Source of the DNA: Glutamicibacter sp. JL.03c
GTDB taxonomy: Bacteria > Actinomycetota > Actinomycetes > Actinomycetales > Micrococcaceae
Direction of reading: 5' to 3'
DNA: 64,000 nt
Assembly (NCBI RefSeq): GCF_025854375.1
Contig: NZ_CP107575.1
Location: 1,674,001 to 1,738,000, forward strand
Notes under the pieces: model-generated
Databases searched by the model: none
What the model was told of the DNA's origin: nothing
The model's input: only the letters and a program-made list of their open reading frames with translations
Shown: positions 28,557 through 36,980 of the stretch, piece after piece
Numbering within the stretch: position 1 is the stretch's first letter
How the letters are laid out: each line of letters begins with the position of its first letter
Program-made: the position numbers and the translations under genes

Positions 28557-30155
28557 ATGGCAAAAACACTGTACCGCAACGGGGCAGTCTATTCCGCCGC
28601 AGATCCGTTTGCGACCGCCATGGTTGTTGATGGCGATACTATTTCCTGGTTGGGCGGTGAGGACGCCGCGGATCGCCATGCGGAGACCGCGGATCAGGTG
28701 ATTGATTTGCGTGGCGGGTTGGTGACGCCGGCCTTTGTCGAGTCGCATACCCACCTTGCGGCCCTGGGCAGGAGCCTTGCCGGGGGAGATCTGAGCAAAG
28801 CTACCTCGGCAAGTTCTCTGCTTTCCTTGGTAGCAGCGCAAGGGCAGAAATCCAGCAAAGTGGTCCTGGCCCAGGGCTGGGACAATTCCGACTGGAAACA
28901 GGACGAGCTTCCTGCAGAGCATGACCTGACCAGCGCTGCCGACGGCCGGGCCTACTACCTGTCCCGCCGAGACGTGCACAGCGCATTGGTTAACCAGGAG
29001 CTGCTGGACTTGCTGAGTCTTGGAGATCTCAAGCCGGGCCTGGTCTCAGGCAGCGATCATGACGATGTACGCGTCGCGCTGGCCAAGGCCCACAAAGCGG
29101 ATCACGACTTCCAGCGTCTGGCCTTGGAACATTATGCCGCGCGAGGCTTCGCCACGGTAGTGGAAATGGCAGCGCCGCAGCTCGAAGGCCGTGCCGCGCT
29201 CGAGCAGCTCCTGGCCGACGATCAAGCGAAGCTGCCAAAGGTCTACGCTTACTGGGGCGAACTGGTGAACGATGCCGAGGCAGCCGAGGAGCTCTTCGCG
29301 TCGTTCCCTGCTGGACGGATCCTCGGCCTTGGCGGCGATCTGAAAGTTGATGGCTCACTTGGAAGCCACACCGCGTACCTGCGCGAGGAGTACAGCGATC
29401 GCCCCGGCGAACGCGGCATCCTGTATCTGAGCAAGGAAGAAATTGCCGCTCACCTCGTCGCGTGCAGCAGCCGCGGTATCCAGGCTTCGTTCCACGTCAT
29501 TGGCGACGGCGCTTTGGACGTCGTGCTGGAAGGATTCGATCTATCTGCTGAGCAGATTGGCGTGTCCAAGGTGCAGATGGGCCGCCACCGCCTGGAGCAC
29601 GTGGAAATGGTTGATGAAGCAACCCGCTCGCGCCTTTTGCAATACGCCGTGACCGTATCGATGCAACCGGTATTCGATAAGGCCTGGGGCGGTTCGAACG
29701 GAATGTACGCTCAGCGCCTAGGCGATCGCGCTCAGGGAATGAATAACCTTTCGGCAATGCTCTCGGCAGGCGTGCCGATGGTCCTCGGATCCGATGCGCC
29801 CGTCACCGAGGTCGACGGTTGGGAGGTAGTTCGCGCGGCGATGAACATGTCCAATCCGCAGGCGCGTATTTCCGCCCGTGCCGCCTTCCTGGCGCAGACC
29901 CGTTCGACCTACCGGGCCATGGGGGAGACGAATCCGCTAGCCGGTCAGTTGGCCATCGGCGCGCAGGCGACTTTCGCAGTGTGGACTGCCTCTGAACTTG
30001 CCGTGCAAACCCCGGACGTTCGCATCAGCTCTTGGAGCACGGATGCTCGCGCAGGCACTCCGATGCTGCCCGTTGTGGATGAGGAAATTCCTCAGTGCTT
30101 GCGCACGGTTCGCGCCGGAATCACCATCTTTGACGAGCTGGAGCAGGTCAATTAG
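28557..30155 (+). CDS. Amidohydrolase-family protein (YtcJ-like)
   Basis: A 532-residue metal-dependent hydrolase of the amidohydrolase superfamily 3 (YtcJ/LAF3-like). The metal-binding motif is VESHTHLAALG near residue 60. HVIGDGALD and GRHRLEHVEM supply further histidines, and SDAPVTEVDGW contains the catalytic aspartate. The small beta-sandwich is built from the N and C termini. ATG follows AAAGGGAGC. The likely reaction is hydrolysis of an amide or N-formyl bond in an unknown substrate; no neighbouring catabolic genes hint at which. It follows helY by 63 bases. Confidence 0.87.
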   Translation: MAKTLYRNGAVYSAADPFATAMVVDGDTISWLGGEDAADRHAETADQVIDLRGGLVTPAFVESHTHLAALGRSLAGGDLSKATSASSLLSLVAAQGQKSSKVVLAQGWDNSDWKQDELPAEHDLTSAADGRAYYLSRRDVHSALVNQELLDLLSLGDLKPGLVSGSDHDDVRVALAKAHKADHDFQRLALEHYAARGFATVVEMAAPQLEGRAALEQLLADDQAKLPKVYAYWGELVNDAEAAEELFASFPAGRILGLGGDLKVDGSLGSHTAYLREEYSDRPGERGILYLSKEEIAAHLVACSSRGIQASFHVIGDGALDVVLEGFDLSAEQIGVSKVQMGRHRLEHVEMVDEATRSRLLQYAVTVSMQPVFDKAWGGSNGMYAQRLGDRAQGMNNLSAMLSAGVPMVLGSDAPVTEVDGWEVVRAAMNMSNPQARISARAAFLAQTRSTYRAMGETNPLAGQLAIGAQATFAVWTASELAVQTPDVRISSWSTDARAGTPMLPVVDEEIPQCLRTVRAGITIFDELEQVN

Positions 30156-30252
30156 CTTAAAGCGAAACCATTGGGTTCTGCCTAATTATATTCGTCAAGA
30201 TCGCTCTGACTACCGGCATCTAGGTAAAGATTGAAGTCATTAGATGGTTGAC

Positions 30253-30278
30253 AGCCTAGGTGGGTCACCCACTAGGCT
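30253..30278. repeat. Inverted repeat (imperfect) after amidohydrolase
   Basis: Arms 30253-30264 and 30268-30278 (AGCCTAGGTGGG and CCCACTAGGCT) pair except for one extra G, with a 3-base loop. It could be a weak terminator of the amidohydrolase transcript. Confidence 0.6.
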
Positions 30279-30336
30279 GAGGTAAGCGCCTCTTCGTGAT
30301 GCACCAGCATTGCGTTCGAAACGACGCAATATAAAC

Positions 30337-30414
30337 AACGATCCTCAGTGACCTTAGATAACATTTTGCGTGCTTTTAGCGGGCAAAATAGGGCCGAAGT
30401 CACTGAGGATCGTT
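30337..30414. repeat. Long inverted repeat with nested hairpin
   Basis: A perfect 16-base inverted repeat (30337-30352 with 30399-30414, starting AACGATCCTCAG) encloses 46 bases. Inside it lies a second perfect inverted repeat, ATTTTGC/GCAAAAT (30363-30369 with 30383-30389). A further 7-base pair ATTGCGT/ACGCAAT (30309-30315 with 30324-30330) lies just upstream. The nested structure could be a structured RNA, a transcription stop (TTAGTTTA follows) or a small repeated element. Confidence 0.7.
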
Positions 30415-30564
30415 AGTTTATCCAGTGTCTTCAATGACCTGGCGAACATTTGATGACTATAATTTGAGTTTGGACTATCTCTTCCCGCATCCAAGGTTCC
30501 ATGTTTCTGGGCCTAGATTGACGGGCGGAACTTTTGTGTTGCATACCCAGAAAGGTGTCGCCGA

Positions 30565-31293
30565 GTGCGCGTCATTACAATCATCCCGACCTATAACGAG
30601 CTGGAGTCGCTCCCGCTAACCGTAGGGCGGTTGCGGTCCGCAGTTCCGGATTCGGATGTATTGATCGTTGACGACAATTCACCAGACGGCACCGGCGAAC
30701 TCGCTGACAAGATGTCGGCGGATGATTCGAACATCCACGTACTCCACCGCACCGGCAAGGATGGCTTGGGTGCCGCCTATATCGCAGGCTTTGAGTGGGC
30801 TTTGGCTCGGGATTACGACGTTCTGGTCGAAATGGATGCCGACGGCTCACACATGCCAGAGCAGCTGCCACGCCTTCTGAAAGCCAGCGAAGACGGTGCC
30901 GACCTGGTAATCGGCTCGCGCTGGGTCAAGGGCGGCGAGGTCGTCAACTGGCCACTGCTGCGAAAGATCATCTCTCGCGGTGGCAGCTTCTATTCGCGCA
31001 CCATGCTTGGTCTGCCATTGCGCGACATCACTGCGGGATACCGCGCTTTCAAGCGCGAGACCCTCGAAGCCATTGATTTTGATGCTGTTGAGTCGCGCGG
31101 TTACGGTTTCCAGGTGGATATGACCTTCCGCGTGGCCATGCTGCGCAAGAAGATTGTTGAAGTGCCCGTCACGTTTGTGGAGCGTGAACTTGGGGCTTCG
31201 AAGATGAGCGGCAATATCGTCTTCGAAGCGATGTGGAACGTCACTCGCTGGGGCTTGGGTGCTCGCTGGAAGAAACTAACGTCCAAGAAGTAG
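30565..31293 (+). CDS. ppm1: Polyprenol monophosphomannose synthase (glycosyltransferase family 2)
   Basis: A 242-residue GT-A glycosyltransferase like dolichol-phosphate mannose synthase. It has IIPTYNELESLPLTV, the nucleotide-binding DDNSPDGTGELAD, the EMDADGSHMPEQL metal motif and the GSRWVKGGEVVNWP acceptor region. It makes polyprenyl-phosphate-mannose, the lipid mannose donor for cell-wall glycolipids and protein O-mannosylation. Here the catalytic domain is free-standing, without the acyltransferase domain fused to it in some mycobacteria. The GTG at 30565 begins the conserved MRVITIIPTYNE. Two strong hairpins separate it from convergent rbpA. Confidence 0.92.
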   Translation: MRVITIIPTYNELESLPLTVGRLRSAVPDSDVLIVDDNSPDGTGELADKMSADDSNIHVLHRTGKDGLGAAYIAGFEWALARDYDVLVEMDADGSHMPEQLPRLLKASEDGADLVIGSRWVKGGEVVNWPLLRKIISRGGSFYSRTMLGLPLRDITAGYRAFKRETLEAIDFDAVESRGYGFQVDMTFRVAMLRKKIVEVPVTFVERELGASKMSGNIVFEAMWNVTRWGLGARWKKLTSKK

Positions 31294-31300
31294 ATTTCCT

Positions 31301-31342
31301 GCACTGGCGCGTACCGAGAAATGTCCTGGTACGTGCCAGTGC
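31301..31342 (+). terminator. Hairpin after ppm1
   Basis: A 15-bp stem with one wobble (31301-31315 with 31328-31342) begins 8 bases past the ppm1 stop, with a 12-base loop. It probably serves ppm1. Confidence 0.65.
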
Positions 31343-31390
31343 TGTATAACGAAGTTATCCTGATCTGGCGCGGACAAGTCGCATACAAGT

Positions 31391-31431
31391 GAGGCCTGGC
31401 TGCACAACCATAGGTTGTGCAGCCAGGCCTC
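31391..31431. terminator. Perfect 19-bp hairpin between convergent ppm1 and rbpA
   Basis: A perfect 19-bp stem (31391-31409 with 31413-31431) with a 3-base loop lies between two converging genes, so it can work on either strand. No long T-tract is present on either side. Confidence 0.75.
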
Positions 31432-31483
31432 ACATATTCCCTTAAGCCGGCACTGAGCTTGCCAGCGGCTTATCAGGGGAGTG

Positions 31484-31831
31484 CTAGACAGCTTCCCCGC
31501 GTGCAGCGCGCAACTGCGTCAGGCGGTCAGCCAGAGTCTTTTCCAACTCTTCTTCGCTGCGACGCTCAAGGAGCATGTCCCAGTGGGTGCGAACTGGCTT
31601 TTCGTTGCTAGCTTCTTCCATCTGGGCTTCGCCGTGGACAAGTTTGGCTTCCTTGCCGGTCTTGGTGTGCCAGACAGCTGGAATTTCAGCTTCGGCCGCA
31701 AAGACAACAAAGACGGTCTCGCCATCTTCGGTACGGTATTCGACGCGCTGACGGGCAGCCGGCTCCACACCTGCCTCAGATTCCATGCTCTGTGCACCCA
31801 GGCGCATGCCTCGTAGGCTGCGATCGCTCAT
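31484..31831 (-). CDS. rbpA: RNA polymerase-binding protein RbpA
   Basis: A 115-residue actinobacterial transcription factor that binds the principal sigma factor and stabilises the open complex. It starts MSDRSLRGMRLGAQS, has the core RVEYRTEDGETVFVVF and the strongly conserved RTHWDMLLERRS, which is the sigma-interacting and basic-linker region. The zinc-binding cysteines of the Streptomyces version are absent, as in mycobacteria. GGAGGG lies five bases before the ATG. Known family members are stress-inducible. The gene converges with ppm1. Confidence 0.95.
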   Translation of the reverse strand: MSDRSLRGMRLGAQSMESEAGVEPAARQRVEYRTEDGETVFVVFAAEAEIPAVWHTKTGKEAKLVHGEAQMEEASNEKPVRTHWDMLLERRSEEELEKTLADRLTQLRAARGEAV

Positions 31832-31949
31832 GATTTCCCTCCGCGATGTTAAAAGAATTCGCTACACGTACCAACGTTTGGCACCGAATAATAATTCCAC
31901 CGAACAAGCGGTTTAGAAATCTTCAGGCACCAAAACATCCATTATACGC

Positions 31950-31988
31950 GCTAGCGGCGAGGTGCATGGCCTGCACCTCGCCGCTAGC
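31950..31988 (-). terminator. Perfect hairpin after the stomatin gene
   Basis: A perfect 17-bp stem (31950-31966 with 31972-31988) with a 5-base loop starts 25 bases downstream of the minus-strand SPFH gene. It lies between that gene and the rbpA upstream region and probably terminates the nfeD-SPFH transcript. Confidence 0.7.
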
Positions 31989-32013
31989 TGTTATCCAGTT
32001 ATGAATCCAGTCC

Positions 32014-32946
32014 CTACTGGACGTCGCTGCTCGGAGCAGGCGAAGCCGGAGGTGCCGCTGGGGAGCCATTGCCGCCTAATGCGCCCCCGATGCCCTTCAA
32101 CGCTTCGGTCAGTTCACTTGGGATCACCCATAGGGTGTTGGAGGTTCCTTCAGCAAGCTTTGGCAGCGTCTGCAGGTACTGGTATGCCAGCAGCTCGTGA
32201 TCCGGGCGTCCGGCATGGATTGCGTCGAAGACCTTCTGGATAGCCTGAGCTTCACCATCGGCTCGCAGGATCGAGGACTGGGCGTCACCTTCAGCCTTCA
32301 GAATTTCTGCCTGGCGCTGGCCTTCGGCGGTGAGGATCGCTGACTGCTTGGTACCTTCAGCGGTCAGAATGGCTGCACGGCGGTCACGCTCGGCGCGCAT
32401 CTGCTTCTCCATGGAGTCCTGGATGGACAGTGGTGGGTCGATGGCCTTCAGTTCAACGCGGGAGACGCGAATGCCCCACTTGCCGGTTGCCTCGTCCAAA
32501 ACACCGCGAAGCTGTCCATTGATCTGGTCGCGGCTGGTCAGGGCCTCTTCCAGGTTCAAGCCACCAACGACGTTACGCAAGGTGGTCGTGGTCAGTTGCT
32601 CAACAGCTTGGATGTAGTTGGCGATTTCGTAGGTCGCAGCACGAGGCTCAGTGATCTGGAAGTAAACAACGGTGTCAATTGAGACCACCAGGTTGTCTTC
32701 GGTGATGACTGGCTGGGGTGGGAAGGAAACCACCTGTTCGCGCAGGTCAAGCAATGGCAGCAAGCGATCCACAAATGGGATCAACAATGTCAGGCCAGGA
32801 TTCAAGGTGCGGTTGTACTTGCCGAGGCGTTCAACAATGCCTGCACGTGCCTGGGGCACGATGCGCACGCTGCGCAGTAGTACGACGATCACGAAGATCG
32901 CCAGGACGACAAGCACAATAGTTACGCCAAAACCATTTGAATTCAT
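32014..32946 (-). CDS. SPFH/band-7 membrane protein (stomatin/QmcA-like)
   Basis: A 310-residue protein with one N-terminal transmembrane helix (about residues 5-28) followed by the SPFH domain: RIVPQARAGIVERLGKYNRT, then the DRLLPLLDLREQVVSFPPQ region. A long Ala/Glu-rich coiled coil (AEGTKQSAILTAEGQRQAEI, then further repeats) precedes a Gly/Pro/Ala-rich tail. Such proteins form ring-like membrane microdomains and usually pair with an NfeD-like partner, as here. Its exact clients are unknown. Confidence 0.92.
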   Translation of the reverse strand: MNSNGFGVTIVLVVLAIFVIVVLLRSVRIVPQARAGIVERLGKYNRTLNPGLTLLIPFVDRLLPLLDLREQVVSFPPQPVITEDNLVVSIDTVVYFQITEPRAATYEIANYIQAVEQLTTTTLRNVVGGLNLEEALTSRDQINGQLRGVLDEATGKWGIRVSRVELKAIDPPLSIQDSMEKQMRAERDRRAAILTAEGTKQSAILTAEGQRQAEILKAEGDAQSSILRADGEAQAIQKVFDAIHAGRPDHELLAYQYLQTLPKLAEGTSNTLWVIPSELTEALKGIGGALGGNGSPAAPPASPAPSSDVQ

Positions 32947-33000
32947 GGTTCATACTCACTTTCATTGTGCGGGGTGATGAAAATTTAGGTCGAGAAGTTA

Positions 33001-33477
33001 TCAGCTGTCAGCTGGGTCTTCGGGTTTCGGGGAGAGGTAGGCGGTAGCTCCGTCAATTCGTGAAACCACGGCGTAGGTGCCCGGTGGCATCGTCGGAACG
33101 TTCGACTCTGCGCGAACCGTCCATATCTCACCTTGAATCTTGGCCGAGCCGGAAATGCGTGAAGTTGGTTCAAGGATCAAGGCATCGGCGCCTATCAGCC
33201 GTTCAATATTCGAGCGGAACCCTTCAGGGGATTTCTTCAGATGCCTGATGGCAATGGGGCGAACCAGCAGAATCATCAGCAGTGAGACGACGCAGAAGAC
33301 GACTACCTGCAACCACAATGGGCCATTTAGAAGGGCCACTGTGACCCCTCCGAGAGCTCCGATGCCCAGCATGATGAAGTAAAGGTCGAGTGACAGCATC
33401 TCGATGATGGCCAACAGTAAGAACAGTGCGAGCCAAATTACCCACGCGTTACTTATGATCCATTCTGCGGTAGTCAT
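33001..33477 (-). CDS. NfeD-like membrane protein
   Basis: A 158-residue protein with three or four transmembrane helices in the first ~85 residues and a C-terminal OB-fold domain (about 95-155: LIGADALILEPTSRISGSAK, then GTYAVVSRIDGATAYLSP). This is the NfeD layout, the standard partner of SPFH proteins. The ATG at 33477 is chosen over the GTG three codons upstream because AGGTGG lies just before it. It is followed 54 bases later by the SPFH gene. Family members help assemble or maintain membrane microdomains. Confidence 0.9.
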   Translation of the reverse strand: MTTAEWIISNAWVIWLALFLLLAIIEMLSLDLYFIMLGIGALGGVTVALLNGPLWLQVVVFCVVSLLMILLVRPIAIRHLKKSPEGFRSNIERLIGADALILEPTSRISGSAKIQGEIWTVRAESNVPTMPPGTYAVVSRIDGATAYLSPKPEDPADS

Positions 33478-33580
33478 GGAATCCACCTAATTTCTCAAAG
33501 GGCAAGGGCCAGAAGCTTTGGCCTTTCCTATATTCTGCCGTATCCGGGGGAGGATAGGCGTAGTCAATTAGGGGTATTTT

Positions 33581-34432
33581 CTATCTCTTAGGGATGAATA
33601 CGTGTACTCCGAAGGATGCCGTTACAAGCTGTCGACCAAGGAACTGCACTTTTGCCCGAAGGGTCTCAGGGGAGAGGTGGTGGCCCGCTGGGCCCATGAA
33701 AGCAAGGTTGTAAAGATCCTCTGCGCCCAGCTCCATTTGATAGCTCAGGTATTCAGTCTCACTGTGTATCAGGCCTTCAGCGGCAAACTTCTCCTTCAGG
33801 GCTGCCAATTTTCCCTCAGCAACTGACAGCATGCCTAACGGCTCGATTACCTCCTTGAGGTGATCCGGTTCCCCTGTAACCACGACGCAGACACCGGTCG
33901 GGCGCAGGACCCGGTGGAATTCGGACGGGTTGTGCGGGGCGAAGCAATTCAGCACGATATCCCGTGAGGCATCGGAGGTCGGCAGTTTTCGCCAAACGTC
34001 CCACACTACGGCAACAGTATTCGGAAGCTTGGCGGCACGGCGCATGGCGAATCGAGAAATATCCAATGCTAGCGCGTCCTGGCTTGCCGGCGTCATGAGA
34101 TCAAGGATTTCCTTGAGGTAGTAGCCGGTTCCGGCACCTGCATCGAGAACGTCCAATGTAGTTCCTGCATGGTATTTCTGGACCAGCTCCGATAGCTTCA
34201 TTGCTAGTGGGGCGTAGTGCCCACGAGATTGAAACGCGTCGCGCGCCTGGACCATGGGGGAGGTGTCTTCCAGGAAGTTGGTTCCCTTGCCCGTCAGGAA
34301 ATTGAAGTATCCCTGCTTTGCGGCGTCGAATCGATGCCCGGAATCGCAGAGAAGCGTTCTCTTAGCCTCGTCTTGGTAGCCCAGGGGTCGATCGCAGACG
34401 GGGCAGATGACCGAAGCTTTGCTCGTAGGCAT
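33581..34432 (-). CDS. 23S rRNA (guanine-N1)-methyltransferase, RlmA family
   Basis: A 283-residue SAM-dependent methyltransferase that modifies 23S rRNA. The N-terminal zinc finger is formed by CPVCDRPL and LLCDSGHRFD. Next comes GYFNFLTGKG, a hallmark of RlmA proteins, then the SAM-binding motif VLDAGAGTGYYLKEI and the catalytic-region motif CFAPHNPSEFHRVLRP. The start ATG overlaps the def stop by one base (TAATG), replacing longer upstream options. Whether it is the RlmA-I or RlmA-II (tylosin-type) subtype cannot be told. It is the last gene of a zapE-def-rlmA operon. Confidence 0.9.
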   Translation of the reverse strand: MPTSKASVICPVCDRPLGYQDEAKRTLLCDSGHRFDAAKQGYFNFLTGKGTNFLEDTSPMVQARDAFQSRGHYAPLAMKLSELVQKYHAGTTLDVLDAGAGTGYYLKEILDLMTPASQDALALDISRFAMRRAAKLPNTVAVVWDVWRKLPTSDASRDIVLNCFAPHNPSEFHRVLRPTGVCVVVTGEPDHLKEVIEPLGMLSVAEGKLAALKEKFAAEGLIHSETEYLSYQMELGAEDLYNLAFMGPAGHHLSPETLRAKVQFLGRQLVTASFGVHVFIPKR

Positions 34433-35073
34433 TAGAAGTTCAGAACCTGTTTCGTAGTGGCAACATCCATGCTTTCGTGGCGCCAGAGTTCGGTCTCGCA
34501 AATGAGCGAACGAGTTACAGATTTATCCACGTATACGGTGCCGCTGAGATGATCCGTCTCGTGTTGGACGATTCGTGCCTGCCACCCACTAAATTTCCGC
34601 GTCTGTTTCTGACCTGCGCGATCCTCGAAAGTTGCCGTGATCTCAGCGGGACGGGTCACGACGCCTTGGAAGCCGTCGAAGGACAAGCATCCTTCGTAAA
34701 AGACTGCTTCACGGTCAGAGATGCTGGCATAAGTGGGGTTGAAAATTTCGAAGTATTCGAGCGGTTCCCGTTCGCGCTCCGCCGCGATTGTGTCTGGAAT
34801 CGGGTACAAGTCTTCAAGCACAGCAATCTGCAGCGGGATACCGATTTGAGGCGCTGCTAGGCCCACGCCTGGAGCGTCATACATGGTCTGACGCATGGCT
34901 TCCAGCAATTGCTCAAGTAGCGGCTTTTCCAGTTGCCCGGTGTATTCGATGGCCTGTTGCCGAAGCACCGGGTGCCCAAGCTGAACGATAGGAATGACCA
35001 GGTTCTCATCGGCGGTGGCCAATACCGAAAGAACTAGTTCTTGGATCTCGTGGTTGGTATATTCGGGATTCAT
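34432..35073 (-). CDS. def: Peptide deformylase
   Basis: A 213-residue iron/zinc hydrolase that removes the N-formyl group from nascent proteins. The three motifs are intact: GVGLAAPQIG, YEGCLSFDGF (the EGCLS cysteine ligand) and QHETDHLSG (HExxH). The N-terminal ~30 residues form an extra helix found in actinobacterial versions. The start overlaps the zapE stop (ATGA) and the stop overlaps rlmA, so all three genes are coupled in translation. Confidence 0.95.
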   Translation of the reverse strand: MNPEYTNHEIQELVLSVLATADENLVIPIVQLGHPVLRQQAIEYTGQLEKPLLEQLLEAMRQTMYDAPGVGLAAPQIGIPLQIAVLEDLYPIPDTIAAEREREPLEYFEIFNPTYASISDREAVFYEGCLSFDGFQGVVTRPAEITATFEDRAGQKQTRKFSGWQARIVQHETDHLSGTVYVDKSVTRSLICETELWRHESMDVATTKQVLNF

Positions 35074-36119
35074 GGAGAAGCGGCGGTCCGTTCTAGATCG
35101 TGGCGGGTGAGCTGTGCTAAACGCGAAGTCAACCTTGCTTTTTCGGTGGCGTGGAGCATATGCCCTAAGTGTGCAAGGTCGTCTTGTGCATACAAGTGAA
35201 TTTCGATGTCCTTGTCGTAGAACACGTCAATGAGGTTTGCCAGTCGACGTTCTTCGTCCATTGGCATTGTTTCACTCGCTGGTATTTGGGTGATGCTCCA
35301 ACGCGAATAGCGGGTCGCAAGTTCGAGATAGTCAGCGGTATTGCGTCGAGTTCTGCAGATCTGGTCGAAGGTTATCCAGATGCAGTCCTCGGTCAGATGG
35401 GCTGGGCCGATGCGGTCATAGCCGATTTCAATCCAAGTATCTATCGCGGTGTCAGGAATTGTCCGGGGGAGCAGGTTCAGCGAACCCTTGGCGAAGCCCT
35501 GCGAGTTCTCGCGTGATCCGCTGATAAGCCGATAATCCTGTTCATGGTCGAGCTGGAAGATTTCGAAGTCACGACGAATTGTTTCAATGATCGGTTTGAC
35601 TAAGTGGTGAAAGGTTTCGTCGTCGAGAAGATTTTCAGGCTCATAGTTGGAGGTGGTCACTAATTGGATCTCGTGCTGCTGGCAGAACTTGATCAGCTTG
35701 CCCATCAACATGGCATCGCCAGGTTCAGTGCAGTGGAATTCGTCGAAGATGAGCACCTGGATGCCGGCTAGCTCGCGTAAGAGGCCTTGGGAGAAAATCG
35801 CACCAAGTGGTTGGCCTGGTTCGCGGTTTTTGGGGGAGTTCAAGTGGTGAAAGAACTCGTGGAAATGAAAGCGACGGGTACTTGACGATGGCAGATGCGC
35901 CATTAATGCGTTGGTGATGATCGTCTTCCCGCGCCCCGGTGGCCCATAGATATATACGCCTTGTCGTGTGTTGCGGGCAAATGCGCCGATTGATTGGCCT
36001 AGAACGCTAATGAGCTGCTGCTGCGTGGGATCGGCGTTGATTCCTTCCATAGAAAGAGCATCAAGGATCTGACCGGACAGGGCGTTGCTAGCCAATTTAT
36101 GTGACGACGGGGTGGGCAT
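35070..36119 (-). CDS. zapE: AFG1/ZapE-family ATPase
   Basis: A 349-residue P-loop ATPase. Walker A is YIYGPPGRGKTIITNAL and Walker B LIFDEFHCTEPGDAM, followed by the family-specific TSNYEPENLL and a C-terminal region rich in aromatic residues. ZapE in Gram-negative bacteria interacts with FtsZ; the role in actinobacteria is not established, so the function is by family only. It is the first gene of the zapE-def-rlmA operon. The upstream spacer of about 240 bases before the 26-codon ORF is AT-rich and should contain its promoter. Confidence 0.87.
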   Translation of the reverse strand: MPTPSSHKLASNALSGQILDALSMEGINADPTQQQLISVLGQSIGAFARNTRQGVYIYGPPGRGKTIITNALMAHLPSSSTRRFHFHEFFHHLNSPKNREPGQPLGAIFSQGLLRELAGIQVLIFDEFHCTEPGDAMLMGKLIKFCQQHEIQLVTTSNYEPENLLDDETFHHLVKPIIETIRRDFEIFQLDHEQDYRLISGSRENSQGFAKGSLNLLPRTIPDTAIDTWIEIGYDRIGPAHLTEDCIWITFDQICRTRRNTADYLELATRYSRWSITQIPASETMPMDEERRLANLIDVFYDKDIEIHLYAQDDLAHLGHMLHATEKARLTSRLAQLTRHDLERTAASP

Positions 36120-36360
36120 AGCTAAATTTTGCCATTCTTGGGTGTGCCGTCCAATTCAAGCGATTGCAGTTCAACGCTAAATCTGCTCTCAGGCAGCTTG
36201 AGTGATTCGACGTGAATTGAATATTAGCTAGTCAGATTGTGAATATGCAAAATCAAACACGATGACTTATTCAAGGGAGTGATATCAAAACTAATCACCA
36301 AGTGGTCCAACCTTGATGATTTTTGGGACTACCTATCGCTTTTGTCGGGGTGAGTTCATA

Positions 36361-36441
36361 ATGGACACACTCACCAAACCGGTCATTGGCGAACGGTGGT
36401 TTGCGGTGCTGGGCAAGTTGTTCAGGGAGTGTTTGCGATGA
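36361..36441 (+). CDS. Possible 26-residue leader ORF overlapping the ArsR-type gene
   Basis: ATG at 36361 is preceded by GGGGTGAG at good spacing and opens 26 codons (MDTLTKPVIGERWFAVLGKL, then FRECLR). The stop TGA shares ATGA with the start of the regulator gene, a typical coupling overlap. The product would be basic and amphipathic, with no known family. It could be a leader peptide, a small membrane-active protein, or the truncated start of a former gene. Coding status is inferred from the ribosome site and overlap only. Confidence 0.45.
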   Translation: MDTLTKPVIGERWFAVLGKLFRECLR

Positions 36442-36800
36442 CTAGTGAATATGGCGCCTCGAGGGCGCAAGCGGGAATCATATCGAGTGATTTGCTGGAT
36501 ATGACCGTCGTAGTGCTCAAGACCTTATCCGACCCATTGCGCCTCCAGATGCTCTGGGCTTTGTGCGAGGACGATCTGACGTTGTCCGAGCTGGCGCAGT
36601 TGATTGGTGTTAGCCCGTCGGTTGCCGGCCAGCTGCTGGCCCGGATGAGAACAGCTGGCGTTCTGCAAACGAAAAAGTCCGGACGCCACGTCATCTACTC
36701 AATGCACGATGAGCTGTCCCGCCAGTACATTCGGCAGACGTTGGACTTTGCGGCCCATCGGCTGGAGCTCCAGGACGTCCCGGTGGCCAGTCAGGATTGA
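36438..36800 (+). CDS. ArsR/SmtB-type winged-helix regulator
   Basis: A 120-residue helix-turn-helix protein. The sequence LKTLSDPLRLQMLWALCEDD, then LTLSELAQLIGVSPSVAGQL and GVLQTKKSGRHVIYSM, is the ArsR-family fold. The usual metal-binding ELCVCDL motif is replaced by ALCEDDL with one cysteine only, and no clear alpha-5 His/Asp site is seen, so it may not sense arsenite or cadmium in the standard way. ATG at 36438 follows GGGAG. It may once have controlled the nearby decayed SBF/ACR3-type transporter on the opposite strand; that link is inference. Confidence 0.82.
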   Translation: MTSEYGASRAQAGIISSDLLDMTVVVLKTLSDPLRLQMLWALCEDDLTLSELAQLIGVSPSVAGQLLARMRTAGVLQTKKSGRHVIYSMHDELSRQYIRQTLDFAAHRLELQDVPVASQD

Positions 36801-36980
36801 TGCTACTTAGGGCAATGCTTGAAGGTCGAATCTGCTTACTTCTGCAGCCATTACCAGTAAGCCGATAATCTACATTATGTAAAGTAGTGGAAATCTTGCT
36901 CATCCCCACCTGGCTCAATTGGTGACATTCGAGTGAGCTCAAGCAATTTCTATGATGATCAAGGCGGGCCGTTCAACGAC

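Larger units (their letters stand above)
30156..30564. other. 409-base spacer with stacked inverted repeats, no convincing gene
   Basis: Between the amidohydrolase and ppm1 I see no credible coding region. The left half holds at least three inverted repeats (described separately). The right half is AT-rich and probably contains the ppm1 promoter. A 64-codon plus-strand reading frame (30425-30619) overlaps ppm1 in another frame and looks random. Confidence 0.6.

Noticed and set aside
30425-30619. 64-codon plus-strand frame upstream of ppm1
   Set aside because: It overlaps the true ppm1 start in another frame and has no recognisable feature.
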